64,000 bases of DNA from Chryseobacterium joostei. Its GTDB lineage: Bacteria; Bacteroidota; Bacteroidia; Flavobacteriales; Weeksellaceae. Position numbers and translations under genes: made by a program. Below are positions 33,407-42,614 of the stretch, one piece after another; within the stretch, counting starts at the first letter, position 1, and every line of letters starts with the position of its first letter. Under the pieces are notes generated by a model, which worked only from the letters and a program-made list of their open reading frames with translations, was not told the origin of the DNA and did not search any database. The DNA is taken from the NCBI RefSeq assembly GCF_003815775.1, contig NZ_CP033926.1:4588001-4652000 (forward strand), in the 5' to 3' direction.

Positions 33407-33438
33407 AAGCCGTTTCATTGTTGAAGCGGCTTTTTTTT
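33407..33438 (+). terminator. First ilv attenuator terminator
   Basis: Stem of 11 pairs: 33407-33417 (AAGCCGTTTCA) with 33422-33432 (TGAAGCGGCTT), loop TTGT, followed by eight T. It lies between the first and second leader peptides. Confidence 0.9.
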
Positions 33439-33464
33439 ATTTTAATTTTTTTATAGTCAAGAAT

Positions 33465-33521
33465 ATGTATCAGTTATTCGCAGTAATTATTATCGTCATT
33501 ATTATTCCCTTGCGCCTGTGA
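33465..33521 (+). CDS. Second ilv leader peptide
   Basis: An 18-codon ORF reading MYQLFAVIIIVIIIPLRL: six Ile, two Val and three Leu codons. It lies 27 bases after the first terminator and before a second one. The stop TGA falls inside GTGAGATGG (33518-33526), which repeats the 3' arm GTGAGAGGG of the second terminator and so could pair with its 5' arm. It thus repeats the logic of the first unit with unrelated hairpin sequences. Confidence 0.85.
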   Translation: MYQLFAVIIIVIIIPLRL

Positions 33522-33552
33522 GATGGAAGATGTATGACTGTACATATATTTT

Positions 33553-33583
33553 AGCCCTCTCACAACGTGAGAGGGCTTTTTTT
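33553..33583 (+). terminator. Second ilv attenuator terminator
   Basis: Stem of 11 pairs: AGCCCTCTCAC (33553-33563) with GTGAGAGGGCT (33567-33577), loop AAC, then seven T. It lies 33 bases before ilvE. Confidence 0.92.
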
Positions 33584-33615
33584 ATTCCCTTTTGTTAATT
33601 TTTAACCCCTATAAC

Positions 33616-34488
33616 ATGTATTACAACAACGACACGGTCATCTATTTTGATGGAAGCTTTATGAAAGCAAAAGAGGCCGGTATGGATCTTTACGGACAAT
33701 CTCTTCACTACGGATATTCTGTTTTTGAAGGAATCAAATCTTACAGTACTGCCCACGGAACAAGGGTCTTTAAGGCAAAAGAACATTACGAAAGATTGAG
33801 AAGATCAGCAGAACTGATGCATATTCCCTTCGATTATTCAGCAGAACAACTTACAGAACTCACCTACGAACTTCTAGAACTGAATGGCTTCACAGACGCC
33901 TATATCCGTCCATTGGTTACCTGTTCCCCCAATATGTCTCTTTCAAAAGGGAAAGAATCTTACCTCTCCTTGCTGGCTTGGGAATGGAGCAATGGTTATC
34001 TGGCAGATAAAATGAAGATTATGACCTCAGGTTTTCAACGCCCCAATCCTAAAGCATTTAAAGTAGAAGCCAAGGTGGGTGGGCATTATGTGAACTCTAT
34101 TCTTGCCTGTCAGGATGCCAAGGACAAAGGATATGATGAAGCCTTGGTATTGGACGAAAATGGAAATGTTGCAGAAAGCTCAGGTGCCAATGTTTTTTAT
34201 GAAAAAGATGGAACCCTGTTTACACCGGCAAAAGGAAGTATTCTACCTGGGATAACGAGAGAGACTGTTTTTGAAATATGCAGAGATCTTAATATCCCTG
34301 TTAAGGAAACTTTTTTTAAACCTGAGGAAATGAGAGGTGCTGATGCTGCTTTTTTCTGTGGTACCGCTGCTGAAATAGTTGCGTTGGATTCCCTTGATGA
34401 TATTCCTTTTGCAAAAAATTGGGAAGATACCGCAAGTCAAAAGGTACAACAGGCTTATTTGAAATTAGTGAGAGTTCTGTCGTTGTAA
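33616..34488 (+). CDS. ilvE: Branched-chain amino acid aminotransferase
   Basis: 290 residues from ATG 33616 (an upstream ATG at 33592 overlaps leader DNA). Last step in Ile, Leu and Val synthesis, PLP-dependent class IV fold. Recognised: SLHYGYSVFEGIKSY, the PLP Lys in KVEAKVGGHYVNS, and ESSGANVF. It is the first structural gene after the two attenuators, with 213 bases before ilvD. That gap holds a TAGTTTTG box (34596-34603), a possible internal promoter for the rest of the operon. Confidence 0.93.
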   Translation: MYYNNDTVIYFDGSFMKAKEAGMDLYGQSLHYGYSVFEGIKSYSTAHGTRVFKAKEHYERLRRSAELMHIPFDYSAEQLTELTYELLELNGFTDAYIRPLVTCSPNMSLSKGKESYLSLLAWEWSNGYLADKMKIMTSGFQRPNPKAFKVEAKVGGHYVNSILACQDAKDKGYDEALVLDENGNVAESSGANVFYEKDGTLFTPAKGSILPGITRETVFEICRDLNIPVKETFFKPEEMRGADAAFFCGTAAEIVALDSLDDIPFAKNWEDTASQKVQQAYLKLVRVLSL

Positions 34489-34646
34489 AAACAATGAATT
34501 TAATTGTTTGATTATTAGCTTGTTGTATTCGTTTTCTAAACAATTGAATATTGTAGTTTTCAGAAAAGTTGAAGATTAAAAAATATTACAAGGTGTAGTT
34601 TTGGACCAAAATTAAGTAAAAACCTCATTAGTGAATTTCGAAAAAA

Positions 34647-34700
34647 ATGAAATTTTTGACATCACACCAAGAGATGAGAAGAACAGGAAAAGAAGGATAA
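34647..34700 (+). CDS. Possible 17-codon ORF before ilvD
   Basis: ATG at 34647 to TAA at 34698-34700, ending one base before the ilv[21 protein letters not shown]. It could couple translation to ilvD or be chance. It has no excess of branched-chain codons, so it does not look like an attenuation leader. Confidence 0.2.
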   Translation: MKFLTSHQEMRRTGKEG

Positions 34701-34701
34701 T

Positions 34702-36378
34702 ATGTTAAATAAATATTCAAAAACATTCACACAAAATAGCGAACAGCCCGCTGCAAAGGCAATGCTTTACGGAATAGGCTTTACAGAAGAAGATATGCAT
34801 AAGGCTCAGATCGGGATTGCCAGTATGGGATATGACGGAAATACCTGCAATATGCATCTAAACGATCTGGCCCGAATTGTAAAGAAAGGGACATGGGACA
34901 CAGGATTGGCAGGGCTAATCTTTAACACCATTGGTGTAAGTGATGGTATGAGTAATGGTACCGATGGTATGCGTTATTCTCTGGTAAGCCGGGATGTTAT
35001 TGCAGACAGTATCGAGGCGATTTGTGGAGCACAGTATTATGACGGGCTTATTGCTCTGCCGGGTTGCGACAAGAATATGCCGGGAACCATTATCGCAATG
35101 GGAAGATTGAACAGGCCATCCCTTATGGTATATGGCGGAACTATTGCACCGGGATGCTACAAAGGAGAAGCTTTGAATATCGTTTCGGCCTTTGAGGCGT
35201 TAGGTAAAAAAATTGCCGGTGAAATTTCTGAAGAAGATTTTGATGGAGTTATTAAAAATTCATGTCCCGGAGCAGGAGCATGTGGCGGAATGTATACAGC
35301 CAATACCATGGCTTCAGCAATAGAAGCATTGGGAATGAGTCTTCCGTACTCATCTTCCAATCCGGCTTTAAGCAAAGAAAAACAAAATGAATGTCTGGAA
35401 GCAGGAAAATATCTCAAAATATTATTGGAAAAAGATATCAAACCGTCAGACATTATGACCCGAAAAGCCTTTGAAAATGCACTTCGCCTGATTGTTATTT
35501 TAGGAGGAAGTACCAATGCGGTTCTGCATTTTATAGCAATGGCGAAAAGCGTTGGAGTATCTGTTACACAGGATGATTTTCAAAAAATGAGTGATTGTAC
35601 TCCTGTACTGGCAGACCTTAAGCCCAGTGGTAAATACCTGATGCAGGATCTACATGAACATGGAGGAACGCCGGCTGTCATGAAATATTTGTTGGAAGAA
35701 GGATTACTGCATGGCGACTGTTTAACGGTTACAGGAAAAACATTAGCCGAAAATCTGGAAAATATACCGACGCTGGATTTTAATACACAAAAGATTATAA
35801 AACCACTATCAAATCCAATAAAGCCTACAGGTCACCTAAGAATACTGTATGGAAACCTTGCAGAAAAAGGAAGTGTTGCCAAGATAACAGGAAAAGAAGG
35901 AGAAAGGTTTGTAGGAAACGCCCGTGTTTTTGATGGAGAGAAGAACCTGATAAGAGGGATTGAAGATGGAACAGTACAACATGGAGATGTCATTGTTATT
36001 CGCTATGAAGGACCTAGAGGAGCACCAGGCATGCCGGAAATGCTGAAACCTACCAGTGCTTTGATTGGAGTGGGGCTGGGAAGCAGTGTTGCCTTAATTA
36101 CAGATGGCAGATTCAGTGGAGGGACTCATGGTTTTGTAGTGGGGCATATTACGCCCGAAGCCCATGAAGGCGGTCTGATAGCCTTTGTAAAAGATGATGA
36201 TCTCATTGAAATAGATGCGGTAAATAATACAATACAACTCAAGGTTTCAGATGAAGAAATTGAAAAAAGGAAACAAGGCTGGCAAAAACCAGCTCTAAAG
36301 GTAAAGAAAGGTTTACTCTATAAATATGCATTAACAGTATCATCTGCCGCCGAGGGCTGTGTAACGGATGAAATTTAA
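34702..36378 (+). CDS. ilvD: Dihydroxyacid dehydratase
   Basis: 558 residues, normal length. Dehydrates the dihydroxy acids to 2-keto acids in Ile/Val synthesis. Fe-S ligand motifs are visible: GCDKNMPG and [17 protein letters not shown]. The C-terminal half contains [14 protein letters not shown]. It follows ilvE by 213 bases and precedes ilvB by 11, in the same attenuated operon. Confidence 0.96.
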   Translation: MLNKYSKTFTQNSEQPAAKAMLYGIGFTEEDMHKAQIGIASMGYDGNTCNMHLNDLARIVKKGTWDTGLAGLIFNTIGVSDGMSNGTDGMRYSLVSRDVIADSIEAICGAQYYDGLIALPGCDKNMPGTIIAMGRLNRPSLMVYGGTIAPGCYKGEALNIVSAFEALGKKIAGEISEEDFDGVIKNSCPGAGACGGMYTANTMASAIEALGMSLPYSSSNPALSKEKQNECLEAGKYLKILLEKDIKPSDIMTRKAFENALRLIVILGGSTNAVLHFIAMAKSVGVSVTQDDFQKMSDCTPVLADLKPSGKYLMQDLHEHGGTPAVMKYLLEEGLLHGDCLTVTGKTLAENLENIPTLDFNTQKIIKPLSNPIKPTGHLRILYGNLAEKGSVAKITGKEGERFVGNARVFDGEKNLIRGIEDGTVQHGDVIVIRYEGPRGAPGMPEMLKPTSALIGVGLGSSVALITDGRFSGGTHGFVVGHITPEAHEGGLIAFVKDDDLIEIDAVNNTIQLKVSDEEIEKRKQGWQKPALKVKKGLLYKYALTVSSAAEGCVTDEI

Positions 36379-36389
36379 AATAAAACATC

Positions 36390-38114
36390 ATGAACAACCT
36401 AAATCTATCAATAGAAACAGAACTGAGCGGAAGCCGGATTATACTTGAAGCATTCCTTAAGGAAGGTATAAAGACTGTTTTTGGATATCCCGGAGGCGCC
36501 ATTATTCCAATCTATGATGCGCTTTATGACTATAAAGAACAGTTAGAGCATATTCTTGTCCGCCACGAACAGGCCGCAGTACATGCCGCACAAGGATTGG
36601 CACGAGTATCAGGAAAAGTAGGAGTGGTAATGGCAACAAGCGGTCCCGGAGCTACTAATCTAGTGACAGGGCTGGCTGATGCCTTACTGGATAATACTCC
36701 TCTTGTATGCATTACAGGACAGGTCTTTGAACATCTTTTGGGAACAGATGCTTTTCAGGAAATAGATGTAATGAATGTAACTAGTCCTGTTACCAAATGG
36801 AATTATCAGGTTACAGATGCCAACGAACTGCCTGAAGTGCTCGCAAAGGCTTTCTATATCGCAAGATCAGGTCGTCCGGGACCCGTACTCATTGATGTTA
36901 CAAAAAATGCCCAGTTACAGAAAGTTCCATATAAAGGATATTCACCCTGTCATTCATTGAGAAGCTATAAACCGGATCCGGTTCCATCCATGGAGTGTAT
37001 TGAACAAGCAGCTGATTTGATTAACAATGCAGAAAGGCCATTCATTATTGCTGGTCAGGGGATTATGCTAGGGGAGGCCGAGGAAGAGTTCTTGCAGTTT
37101 GCAGAAAAATCAGGAATTCCGATTGCATGGACTGTTTTGGGGATGGGAGCTGTTCCTACGGATCATCCTCAGGCTGTGGGAATGGTAGGAATGCATGGGA
37201 ATTATGGGCCTAATATTCTTACCAACCAATGTGATGTACTTATTGCTGTGGGGATGCGCTTTGATGACCGTGTTACAGGAAGACTGGATCAATATGCAAA
37301 ACAGGCAAAGATTATCCATCTGGATATTGATAAGGCGGAGATCAACAAAAATGTAAAAGTAGATGTGCCTGTTCTTGGAAATTGTAAGGAGACTCTGCCA
37401 CTTATTACAACGTTCATCAATAAAAGAGAACATTCAGATTGGCATCAAAAATTTAAAGATTGTCTGGAAGTTGAAAGTATTAACCTTATCAATGATGAAT
37501 TATTTCCTACAGAAGAAGAAATTACAATGGGGGAAGTCATCAGATACCTCAACGAAATTACAATGGGGGAAGCGGTTATTGTAACCGATGTGGGACAACA
37601 TCAGATGGTAACCTGTAGATATTCAAGCTTTAAAAACTCCAGAACGAATATTACAAGTGGAGGATTGGGTACCATGGGATTCTGTCTTCCTGCAGCAATA
37701 GGAGCAGCTTATGGAGAACATAATCTCCCTGTAATTGCTGTAATGGGTGATGGAGGAGCACAGATGAACATTCAGGAGTTGGGAACTGTGATGCAATATC
37801 ATCCGGATATTAAAATCTTAATTCTTAATAACAGCTATCTGGGAATGGTGAGGCAATGGCAGGAGCTTTTTCATGAGGAAAGATATTCATTCGTAGATAT
37901 CCAAAGCCCTGATTTTGTACAGGTGGCAAAAGGATATAGCATTTCCGGAAGAAAAGTCACTCAAAGACAAGATTTGAAAGATGCTCTCCACGAAATGCTT
38001 GATCATAAAGGAGCGTTTCTTCTTGAGGTAATGACAGGAAAAAAACACAATGTATTTCCCATGATTCCACAAGGGAAAAGCGTTTCAGAGATTGTATTGA
38101 ATCATAAACAATAA
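36390..38114 (+). CDS. ilvB: Acetolactate synthase large subunit
   Basis: 574 residues. ThDP enzyme forming acetolactate or acetohydroxybutyrate. The N-terminal domain has GYPGGAIIP and the catalytic Glu in HEQAAVHAAQG. The FAD domain follows. The ThDP motif is GDGGAQMNIQELGT to NNSYLGMVRQWQ. Normal length. ilvN follows 15 bases later, so the holoenzyme is co-expressed. Confidence 0.96.
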   Translation: MNNLNLSIETELSGSRIILEAFLKEGIKTVFGYPGGAIIPIYDALYDYKEQLEHILVRHEQAAVHAAQGLARVSGKVGVVMATSGPGATNLVTGLADALLDNTPLVCITGQVFEHLLGTDAFQEIDVMNVTSPVTKWNYQVTDANELPEVLAKAFYIARSGRPGPVLIDVTKNAQLQKVPYKGYSPCHSLRSYKPDPVPSMECIEQAADLINNAERPFIIAGQGIMLGEAEEEFLQFAEKSGIPIAWTVLGMGAVPTDHPQAVGMVGMHGNYGPNILTNQCDVLIAVGMRFDDRVTGRLDQYAKQAKIIHLDIDKAEINKNVKVDVPVLGNCKETLPLITTFINKREHSDWHQKFKDCLEVESINLINDELFPTEEEITMGEVIRYLNEITMGEAVIVTDVGQHQMVTCRYSSFKNSRTNITSGGLGTMGFCLPAAIGAAYGEHNLPVIAVMGDGGAQMNIQELGTVMQYHPDIKILILNNSYLGMVRQWQELFHEERYSFVDIQSPDFVQVAKGYSISGRKVTQRQDLKDALHEMLDHKGAFLLEVMTGKKHNVFPMIPQGKSVSEIVLNHKQ

Positions 38115-38129
38115 CATAAACATAAAAAA

Positions 38130-38411
38130 ATGAAAACAGAAAATAAAGAATATACCATAACAGCCTATACAGAGGATTGTTTGGGATTGATTACCAGGAT
38201 CAATGCTATTTTTTCAAGAAGAAGGATTTCAATTATGAATTTCAATATGGGACCTTCCGAAATAGAAAAGATAAAAAAGTTTGTGATCACCATTAAAGAA
38301 ACGGAAGAATCTGTTCAGAAGATTACCAGACAAATGGAGAAACAAGTAGATATACTGGAAGTTCATTATCACAAAAATCCACATCTGACCGTAGTAGAAT
38401 ACGCAAGCTAG
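38130..38411 (+). CDS. ilvN: Acetolactate synthase small subunit, short form
   Basis: 93 residues: a single ACT domain (about 8-85, TAYTEDCLGLITRINAIFSRR). Typical small subunits of about 160 residues carry a second domain that is missing here. It probably still binds valine for feedback control, but the range of regulation may be reduced. It sits between ilvB and ilvC. Confidence 0.88.
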   Translation: MKTENKEYTITAYTEDCLGLITRINAIFSRRRISIMNFNMGPSEIEKIKKFVITIKETEESVQKITRQMEKQVDILEVHYHKNPHLTVVEYAS

Positions 38412-38453
38412 GCAGAAAGTAAAAATCATATATAACAAATAAAATTAAAAGAA

Positions 38454-39500
38454 ATGGCAAAATTGAATTTTGGAGGAGTAGAAGAAAACGTAGTAACAAG
38501 AGAAGAGTTTCCATTGAAAAAGGCTCAGGAAGTATTAAAAGATGAAGTGGTAGCTGTAATTGGGTACGGTGTACAGGGACCTGGACAGGCACTTAATCAA
38601 AAAGACAACGGAATTAATGTCATCGTAGGGCAGAGGAGAAATTCAAAATCATGGGATAAGGCTGTTGCAGATGGGTTTGTTCCGGGTGAAACGCTTTTCG
38701 AAATAGAGGAAGCTCTGCAAAAGGGAACCATCATCTGCTATCTTCTGAGTGATGCCGCACAAATAGAATACTGGCCAAAAGTAAAGCAACATCTTACTGC
38801 CGGAAAAGCACTATATTTTTCCCATGGATTCGGGATTACCTTTAATGAACGGACAGGAATTGTTCCGCCAGCAGATGTAGATGTTTTTCTTGTAGCTCCA
38901 AAGGGATCAGGAACTTCATTAAGAAGAATGTTTCTTCAGGATAGAGGACTGAACAGTAGTTTTGCTGTGTATCAGGATGCCACAGGAAAAGCCAGAGAAA
39001 GAGTTACTGCCCTTGGAATTGCCATAGGAAGCGGCTATTTATTTGAAACCAATTTTAAAAAAGAAGTTTACAGTGATCTTGCAGGAGAAAGAGGAACCTT
39101 GATGGGTGCGGTACAGGGAATATTTGCTGCCCAATATGATGTATTAAGGAAAAACGGACACAGTCCTTCTGAAGCATTTAACGAAACTGTAGAAGAACTT
39201 ACCCAATCATTAATGCCTTTGGTTGCAGAAAACGGAATGGATTGGATGTATGCCAACTGTAGTACAACAGCTCAAAGAGGAGCCTTGGATTGGTGGAAAC
39301 GCTTTAGAGATGCTACTTCTCCATTATTTGAAGAACTGTATGACAGCGTAGCTCAGGGAAATGAAGCCCAAAGATCCATAGACAGCAACAGTAAGCCGGA
39401 TTACAGAGAAAAACTGGAGGTAGAGTTAACTGAATTAAGAGAAAGCGAGATGTGGAGAGCCGGAAAAACGGTACGTAGTCTGAGACCTGAGAATAATTAA
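38454..39500 (+). CDS. ilvC: Ketol-acid reductoisomerase
   Basis: 348 residues, class I short enzyme. The NADPH-binding motif is GYGVQGPGQALN, and the metal/catalytic region includes DLAGERGTLMGAVQG and EETLTQS-like helices (EELTQSLMPL). Two Mg2+ are expected. The C-terminal region after 320 is short, consistent with class I and not the 490-residue class II. It lies 42 bases after ilvN. Confidence 0.95.
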   Translation: MAKLNFGGVEENVVTREEFPLKKAQEVLKDEVVAVIGYGVQGPGQALNQKDNGINVIVGQRRNSKSWDKAVADGFVPGETLFEIEEALQKGTIICYLLSDAAQIEYWPKVKQHLTAGKALYFSHGFGITFNERTGIVPPADVDVFLVAPKGSGTSLRRMFLQDRGLNSSFAVYQDATGKARERVTALGIAIGSGYLFETNFKKEVYSDLAGERGTLMGAVQGIFAAQYDVLRKNGHSPSEAFNETVEELTQSLMPLVAENGMDWMYANCSTTAQRGALDWWKRFRDATSPLFEELYDSVAQGNEAQRSIDSNSKPDYREKLEVELTELRESEMWRAGKTVRSLRPENN

Positions 39501-39516
39501 ACAAAAAAAAAAGAAA

Positions 39517-40779
39517 ATGAGGACGGGAGAAACCTATCTATCCATCTTGGATAATGTTTATAGCGCTGCAGAAAGACTCAAAAATGTATGTGTAAGAACC
39601 CCTTTGGCTTTTAATAATAATCTGTCAACGGTTTATAATGCGAAAATAAGCTTTAAAAGAGAAGATCTTCAAAGAGTAAGATCCTATAAAATTCGGGGAG
39701 CCTATAATAAAATGGCGACGATGTCTCAGGAAGAGCTTTCTAGAGGTGTTGTTTGCGCCAGTGCAGGAAATCATGCCCAGGGAGTTGCCTTTGCCTGCAA
39801 TTCTATGAAGGTGAAAGGTACTATTTTTATGCCTTTGCCAACCCCGGGACAAAAACTGGAGCAGGTGAAAATGTTTGGTGGGAATGATATTGAAGTCATT
39901 TTATTCGGGGATACCTTTGACGAAGCTAAAGATGCTGCGATGAGGTTTTGTAACGAAAAAGACGGAATATTTATTCATCCGTTTGATGATCCCGCGATTA
40001 TTGAAGGGCAGGCTACCACCGCGTTGGAAATTCTTGAACAAGCAGAAGAACCTATTGATTATCTTTTTGTACCAATAGGCGGCGGTGGGTTAGCTGCAGG
40101 CATATGCTCTGTCTTTCATGAGCTATCTCCCCATACAAAAATTATTGGAGTAGAACCATCGGCAGCGGCAAGTATGAAAAAGGCCCTGGAAAATGGAAAG
40201 CCTGTACTTCTTGAAAAAATCAGCCGATTTGTGGATGGTGCAGCAGTACAGCAGGTAGGAAATCTCACTTTTGAGCTTTGTAAAGATGTTTTGCATGATA
40301 TGGCAACCGTAGAGGAGGGCCTGGTATGCGAAACCATACTTTCACTGTATAACAAAGATGCCATTGTTGTGGAACCTGCAGGAGCACTTTCCGTTGCAGC
40401 ATTGGAAAAATATAAAGATCAGATCGAAGGGAAAAATGTAGTATGTATTATCAGTGGAAGCAATAATGATATCACCCGAATGGAGGAAATCAAGGAAAAA
40501 GCCTTGCTGTATGCCAACTTAAAGCACTATTTTTTGGTGAGGTTTCCTCAACGTCCCGGAGCTTTGAAAACCTTTGTAATGGATGTCTTGGGACAAAATG
40601 ATGATATTACTTTTTTTGAATACACTCAAAAAAACTCAAAGGAAAAAGGGATAGCAGTGGTGGGAATTGCCATAAAGCAAAAAGAAGATTTTACACCATT
40701 GATTGATAACATGAAAAAACATGATTTCTTTGTCAACTATCTGAACAATGATCCGTCCTTAATGAATTTACTTATATAA
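39517..40779 (+). CDS. ilvA: Threonine dehydratase
   Basis: 420 residues. PLP enzyme that makes 2-ketobutyrate for isoleucine. The PLP Lys sits in RSYKIRGAYNKM (about residue 53), and the substrate loop SAGNHAQGVA and the PLP phosphate-binding GGGGLAAG are present. The last 80 residues form one ACT-like domain (HYFLVRFPQRPGALKTF), the likely isoleucine-sensing site. It is the last gene of the ilv run, followed by a convergent hairpin terminator. leu genes are not in the window. Confidence 0.94.
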   Translation: MRTGETYLSILDNVYSAAERLKNVCVRTPLAFNNNLSTVYNAKISFKREDLQRVRSYKIRGAYNKMATMSQEELSRGVVCASAGNHAQGVAFACNSMKVKGTIFMPLPTPGQKLEQVKMFGGNDIEVILFGDTFDEAKDAAMRFCNEKDGIFIHPFDDPAIIEGQATTALEILEQAEEPIDYLFVPIGGGGLAAGICSVFHELSPHTKIIGVEPSAAASMKKALENGKPVLLEKISRFVDGAAVQQVGNLTFELCKDVLHDMATVEEGLVCETILSLYNKDAIVVEPAGALSVAALEKYKDQIEGKNVVCIISGSNNDITRMEEIKEKALLYANLKHYFLVRFPQRPGALKTFVMDVLGQNDDITFFEYTQKNSKEKGIAVVGIAIKQKEDFTPLIDNMKKHDFFVNYLNNDPSLMNLLI

Positions 40780-40807
40780 TCAGGCATTTACTAAAAACAC
40801 TATGATG

Positions 40808-40837
40808 AAAAAAGCTTCACAATTTGTGAAGCTTTTT
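40808..40837. terminator. Bidirectional terminator between ilvA and the M28 peptidase
   Basis: Near-perfect stem AAAAAGCTTCAC with GTGAAGCTTTTT around AAATTT, with A and T runs on both sides. It ends the ilv operon and the convergent peptidase gene. Confidence 0.9.
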
Positions 40838-40842
40838 GTTAT

Positions 40843-42312
40843 TTATCTTTCAAGGGTGAAATTTGAAATAATTTTCGGACGTTCAGCTTCATTAGCTACT
40901 TTCCAGGAAGTTCTGTACATCCATTCAGTCATTTTATACAACTTTTTGTAATTGATGTTTTCAGATTCATCTTGTGGGGTGTGGTACTGATCATGCAGTA
41001 CGCTGGTGAAAAATATGGCAGGAATACCAATTTTAGCATAAGGAAGATGGTCACTACGGAAATAAAAGAATTCTGCATGACTAGGAGAGTCCCAGTCTTT
41101 CAGATACTTGAATTTAGTACTTTCATTATTGGCTTCCTCTGCCATTTTTACCAATTCCTCAGAGTTTTTATGTGGAGCATTTCCACCCAATAAAGCGGCT
41201 TCATCATTACTGTTTCTGCCGATCATATCTCCATTAAGGACTGCTACAATTTTCTCTTTTGGAACAACAGGATGTGCTGCGTGCCATCTTGATCCAAGCA
41301 AACCTCTTTCTTCAGCACCATGGAAAACAAACAGCATGCTTCTTTTTCCGGGTTGCTTTTTATAGGCTCTTGCCATTGCTAACATTGCTACGCAGGTACT
41401 GGCATTATCATCGGCCCCGTTGTAGATGGTATCATTCTTTACAGGATGTCTGATTCCGTCGTGGTCCTGATGTCCGCTAAGCAGAACATATTCATCTTTA
41501 AGGGCAGGATCTGTTCCTTCAATTTTTCCGATGATATTTACAGATGGATATTTATAGGTTTCCGTAATCAGGTTAAGAGAAGCTTTCGGATTGTTCTTTA
41601 CCCAGCCCGCATTTTCTCTTTTGATCCAAAGAACAGGGATATTATTCGTTATTTTTTCTCTTAATCCTTCTACGCCATAGCTTCCTCTTGTCATTTGGGG
41701 AAGAACTTCCGGCCAGCTTTGTTCAGACAGGTCATCAGTGATAAAGATGATTGCTTTTGCCCCAAGTTCAGAGGCTTTATTGTAGTACTTGGTTCTTACA
41801 AATCCAGGATATCTTCTTACAAAAAGAGTCATTTCCTTGTCTATATTTTTATCAGAAGCATTTACTGCCAATACTTTTCCTTTGATATTCAATTTAGAAA
41901 GATCCTCAGGTTCTGCATTTCCTGCGTATACAACTTCAGCATCCAAAGACGCATTTACAGGCTCTGCCACAAGATAATCTTTCCATAGCTTTAAGTTATT
42001 ATCTCCAATTTTCAGGCTGCTTTGAGGAATTACCTGATGTCTGTACATATCAAAGAACTGGAAGAAGGTACCGTGATCACCGGCAGGCTTCATTCCTGCT
42101 TCCTTGGCTTTGTCCGCAAGCCACATGGAAACCTTTAATTCATCAAGGGTTCCTGCCTCACGTCCCCAGAATTGATCTGCTGCCAATTCATACATGTCCT
42201 TTTTAAGATCAGACTCCTTGATAGCGGAAACCAGGGGCTTCTTATAGCTTTGAGCATTCCCGATACTGAATACAAGAATACTCAATAGGGAAAAAATATA
42301 ATTTCTATTCAT
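40843..42312 (-). CDS. M28 family aminopeptidase-like peptidase
   Basis: 489 residues. Signal peptide of about 20 residues (IGNAQ). The peptidase domain (about 250-480) has zinc-ligand motifs: SGHQDHDG, NGADDNAS, HGAEERGLLG, NGDMIGRNS and a final HDQYHTPQDE. The insertion before it (about 100-250) resembles a PA domain. Exported, probably periplasmic or surface, and trims N-terminal residues from peptides. It is separated from ilvA by a terminator and from the small gene at 42319 by six bases. Confidence 0.9.
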   Translation of the reverse strand: MNRNYIFSLLSILVFSIGNAQSYKKPLVSAIKESDLKKDMYELAADQFWGREAGTLDELKVSMWLADKAKEAGMKPAGDHGTFFQFFDMYRHQVIPQSSLKIGDNNLKLWKDYLVAEPVNASLDAEVVYAGNAEPEDLSKLNIKGKVLAVNASDKNIDKEMTLFVRRYPGFVRTKYYNKASELGAKAIIFITDDLSEQSWPEVLPQMTRGSYGVEGLREKITNNIPVLWIKRENAGWVKNNPKASLNLITETYKYPSVNIIGKIEGTDPALKDEYVLLSGHQDHDGIRHPVKNDTIYNGADDNASTCVAMLAMARAYKKQPGKRSMLFVFHGAEERGLLGSRWHAAHPVVPKEKIVAVLNGDMIGRNSNDEAALLGGNAPHKNSEELVKMAEEANNESTKFKYLKDWDSPSHAEFFYFRSDHLPYAKIGIPAIFFTSVLHDQYHTPQDESENINYKKLYKMTEWMYRTSWKVANEAERPKIISNFTLER

Positions 42313-42318
42313 CTGATT

Positions 42319-42555
42319 TTAATTTAAATGATTTAGTTTATCAGCAAATTGCTTTGAAAACTCCTTTCTGTCTTCTTCCAATTTCTCTGGGTTAGAAGGT
42401 AAAACATAATTGAAGAGAATTTTATCTTCATTATCCAAAAATATAATTTCTTTTTCTTCTCCGTTTATCATCTGTGAAAATATTTCCCACATGGAAGTAT
42501 CTTTTAACTTTAATAATTCAAAAAATGCTTCCGCTTTTATTTCTATTCTCTGCAT
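42319..42555 (-). CDS. Small hypothetical protein
   Basis: 78 residues, acidic, no signal and no membrane segment. Not recognised. It lies six bases before the start of the M28 peptidase gene, so it is probably translated from the same transcript. Confidence 0.55.
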   Translation of the reverse strand: MQRIEIKAEAFFELLKLKDTSMWEIFSQMINGEEKEIIFLDNEDKILFNYVLPSNPEKLEEDRKEFSKQFADKLNHLN

Positions 42556-42614
42556 GGTAACTTATATATGATGTATAATGTATTGTATAATGGGTGTTAT
42601 TGAAGATTTGGAGT

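Noticed and set aside
33327..33521. 64-residue ORF over both ilv leaders
   Set aside because: It crosses the first terminator and is out of frame with leader 1. Only its last 18 codons, from ATG 33465, form a convincing leader peptide.
34596..34603. TAGTTTTG as a firm internal ilv promoter
   Set aside because: It matches the -7 box but has no TTG at the right distance, so it is mentioned under ilvE and not listed as a separate feature.
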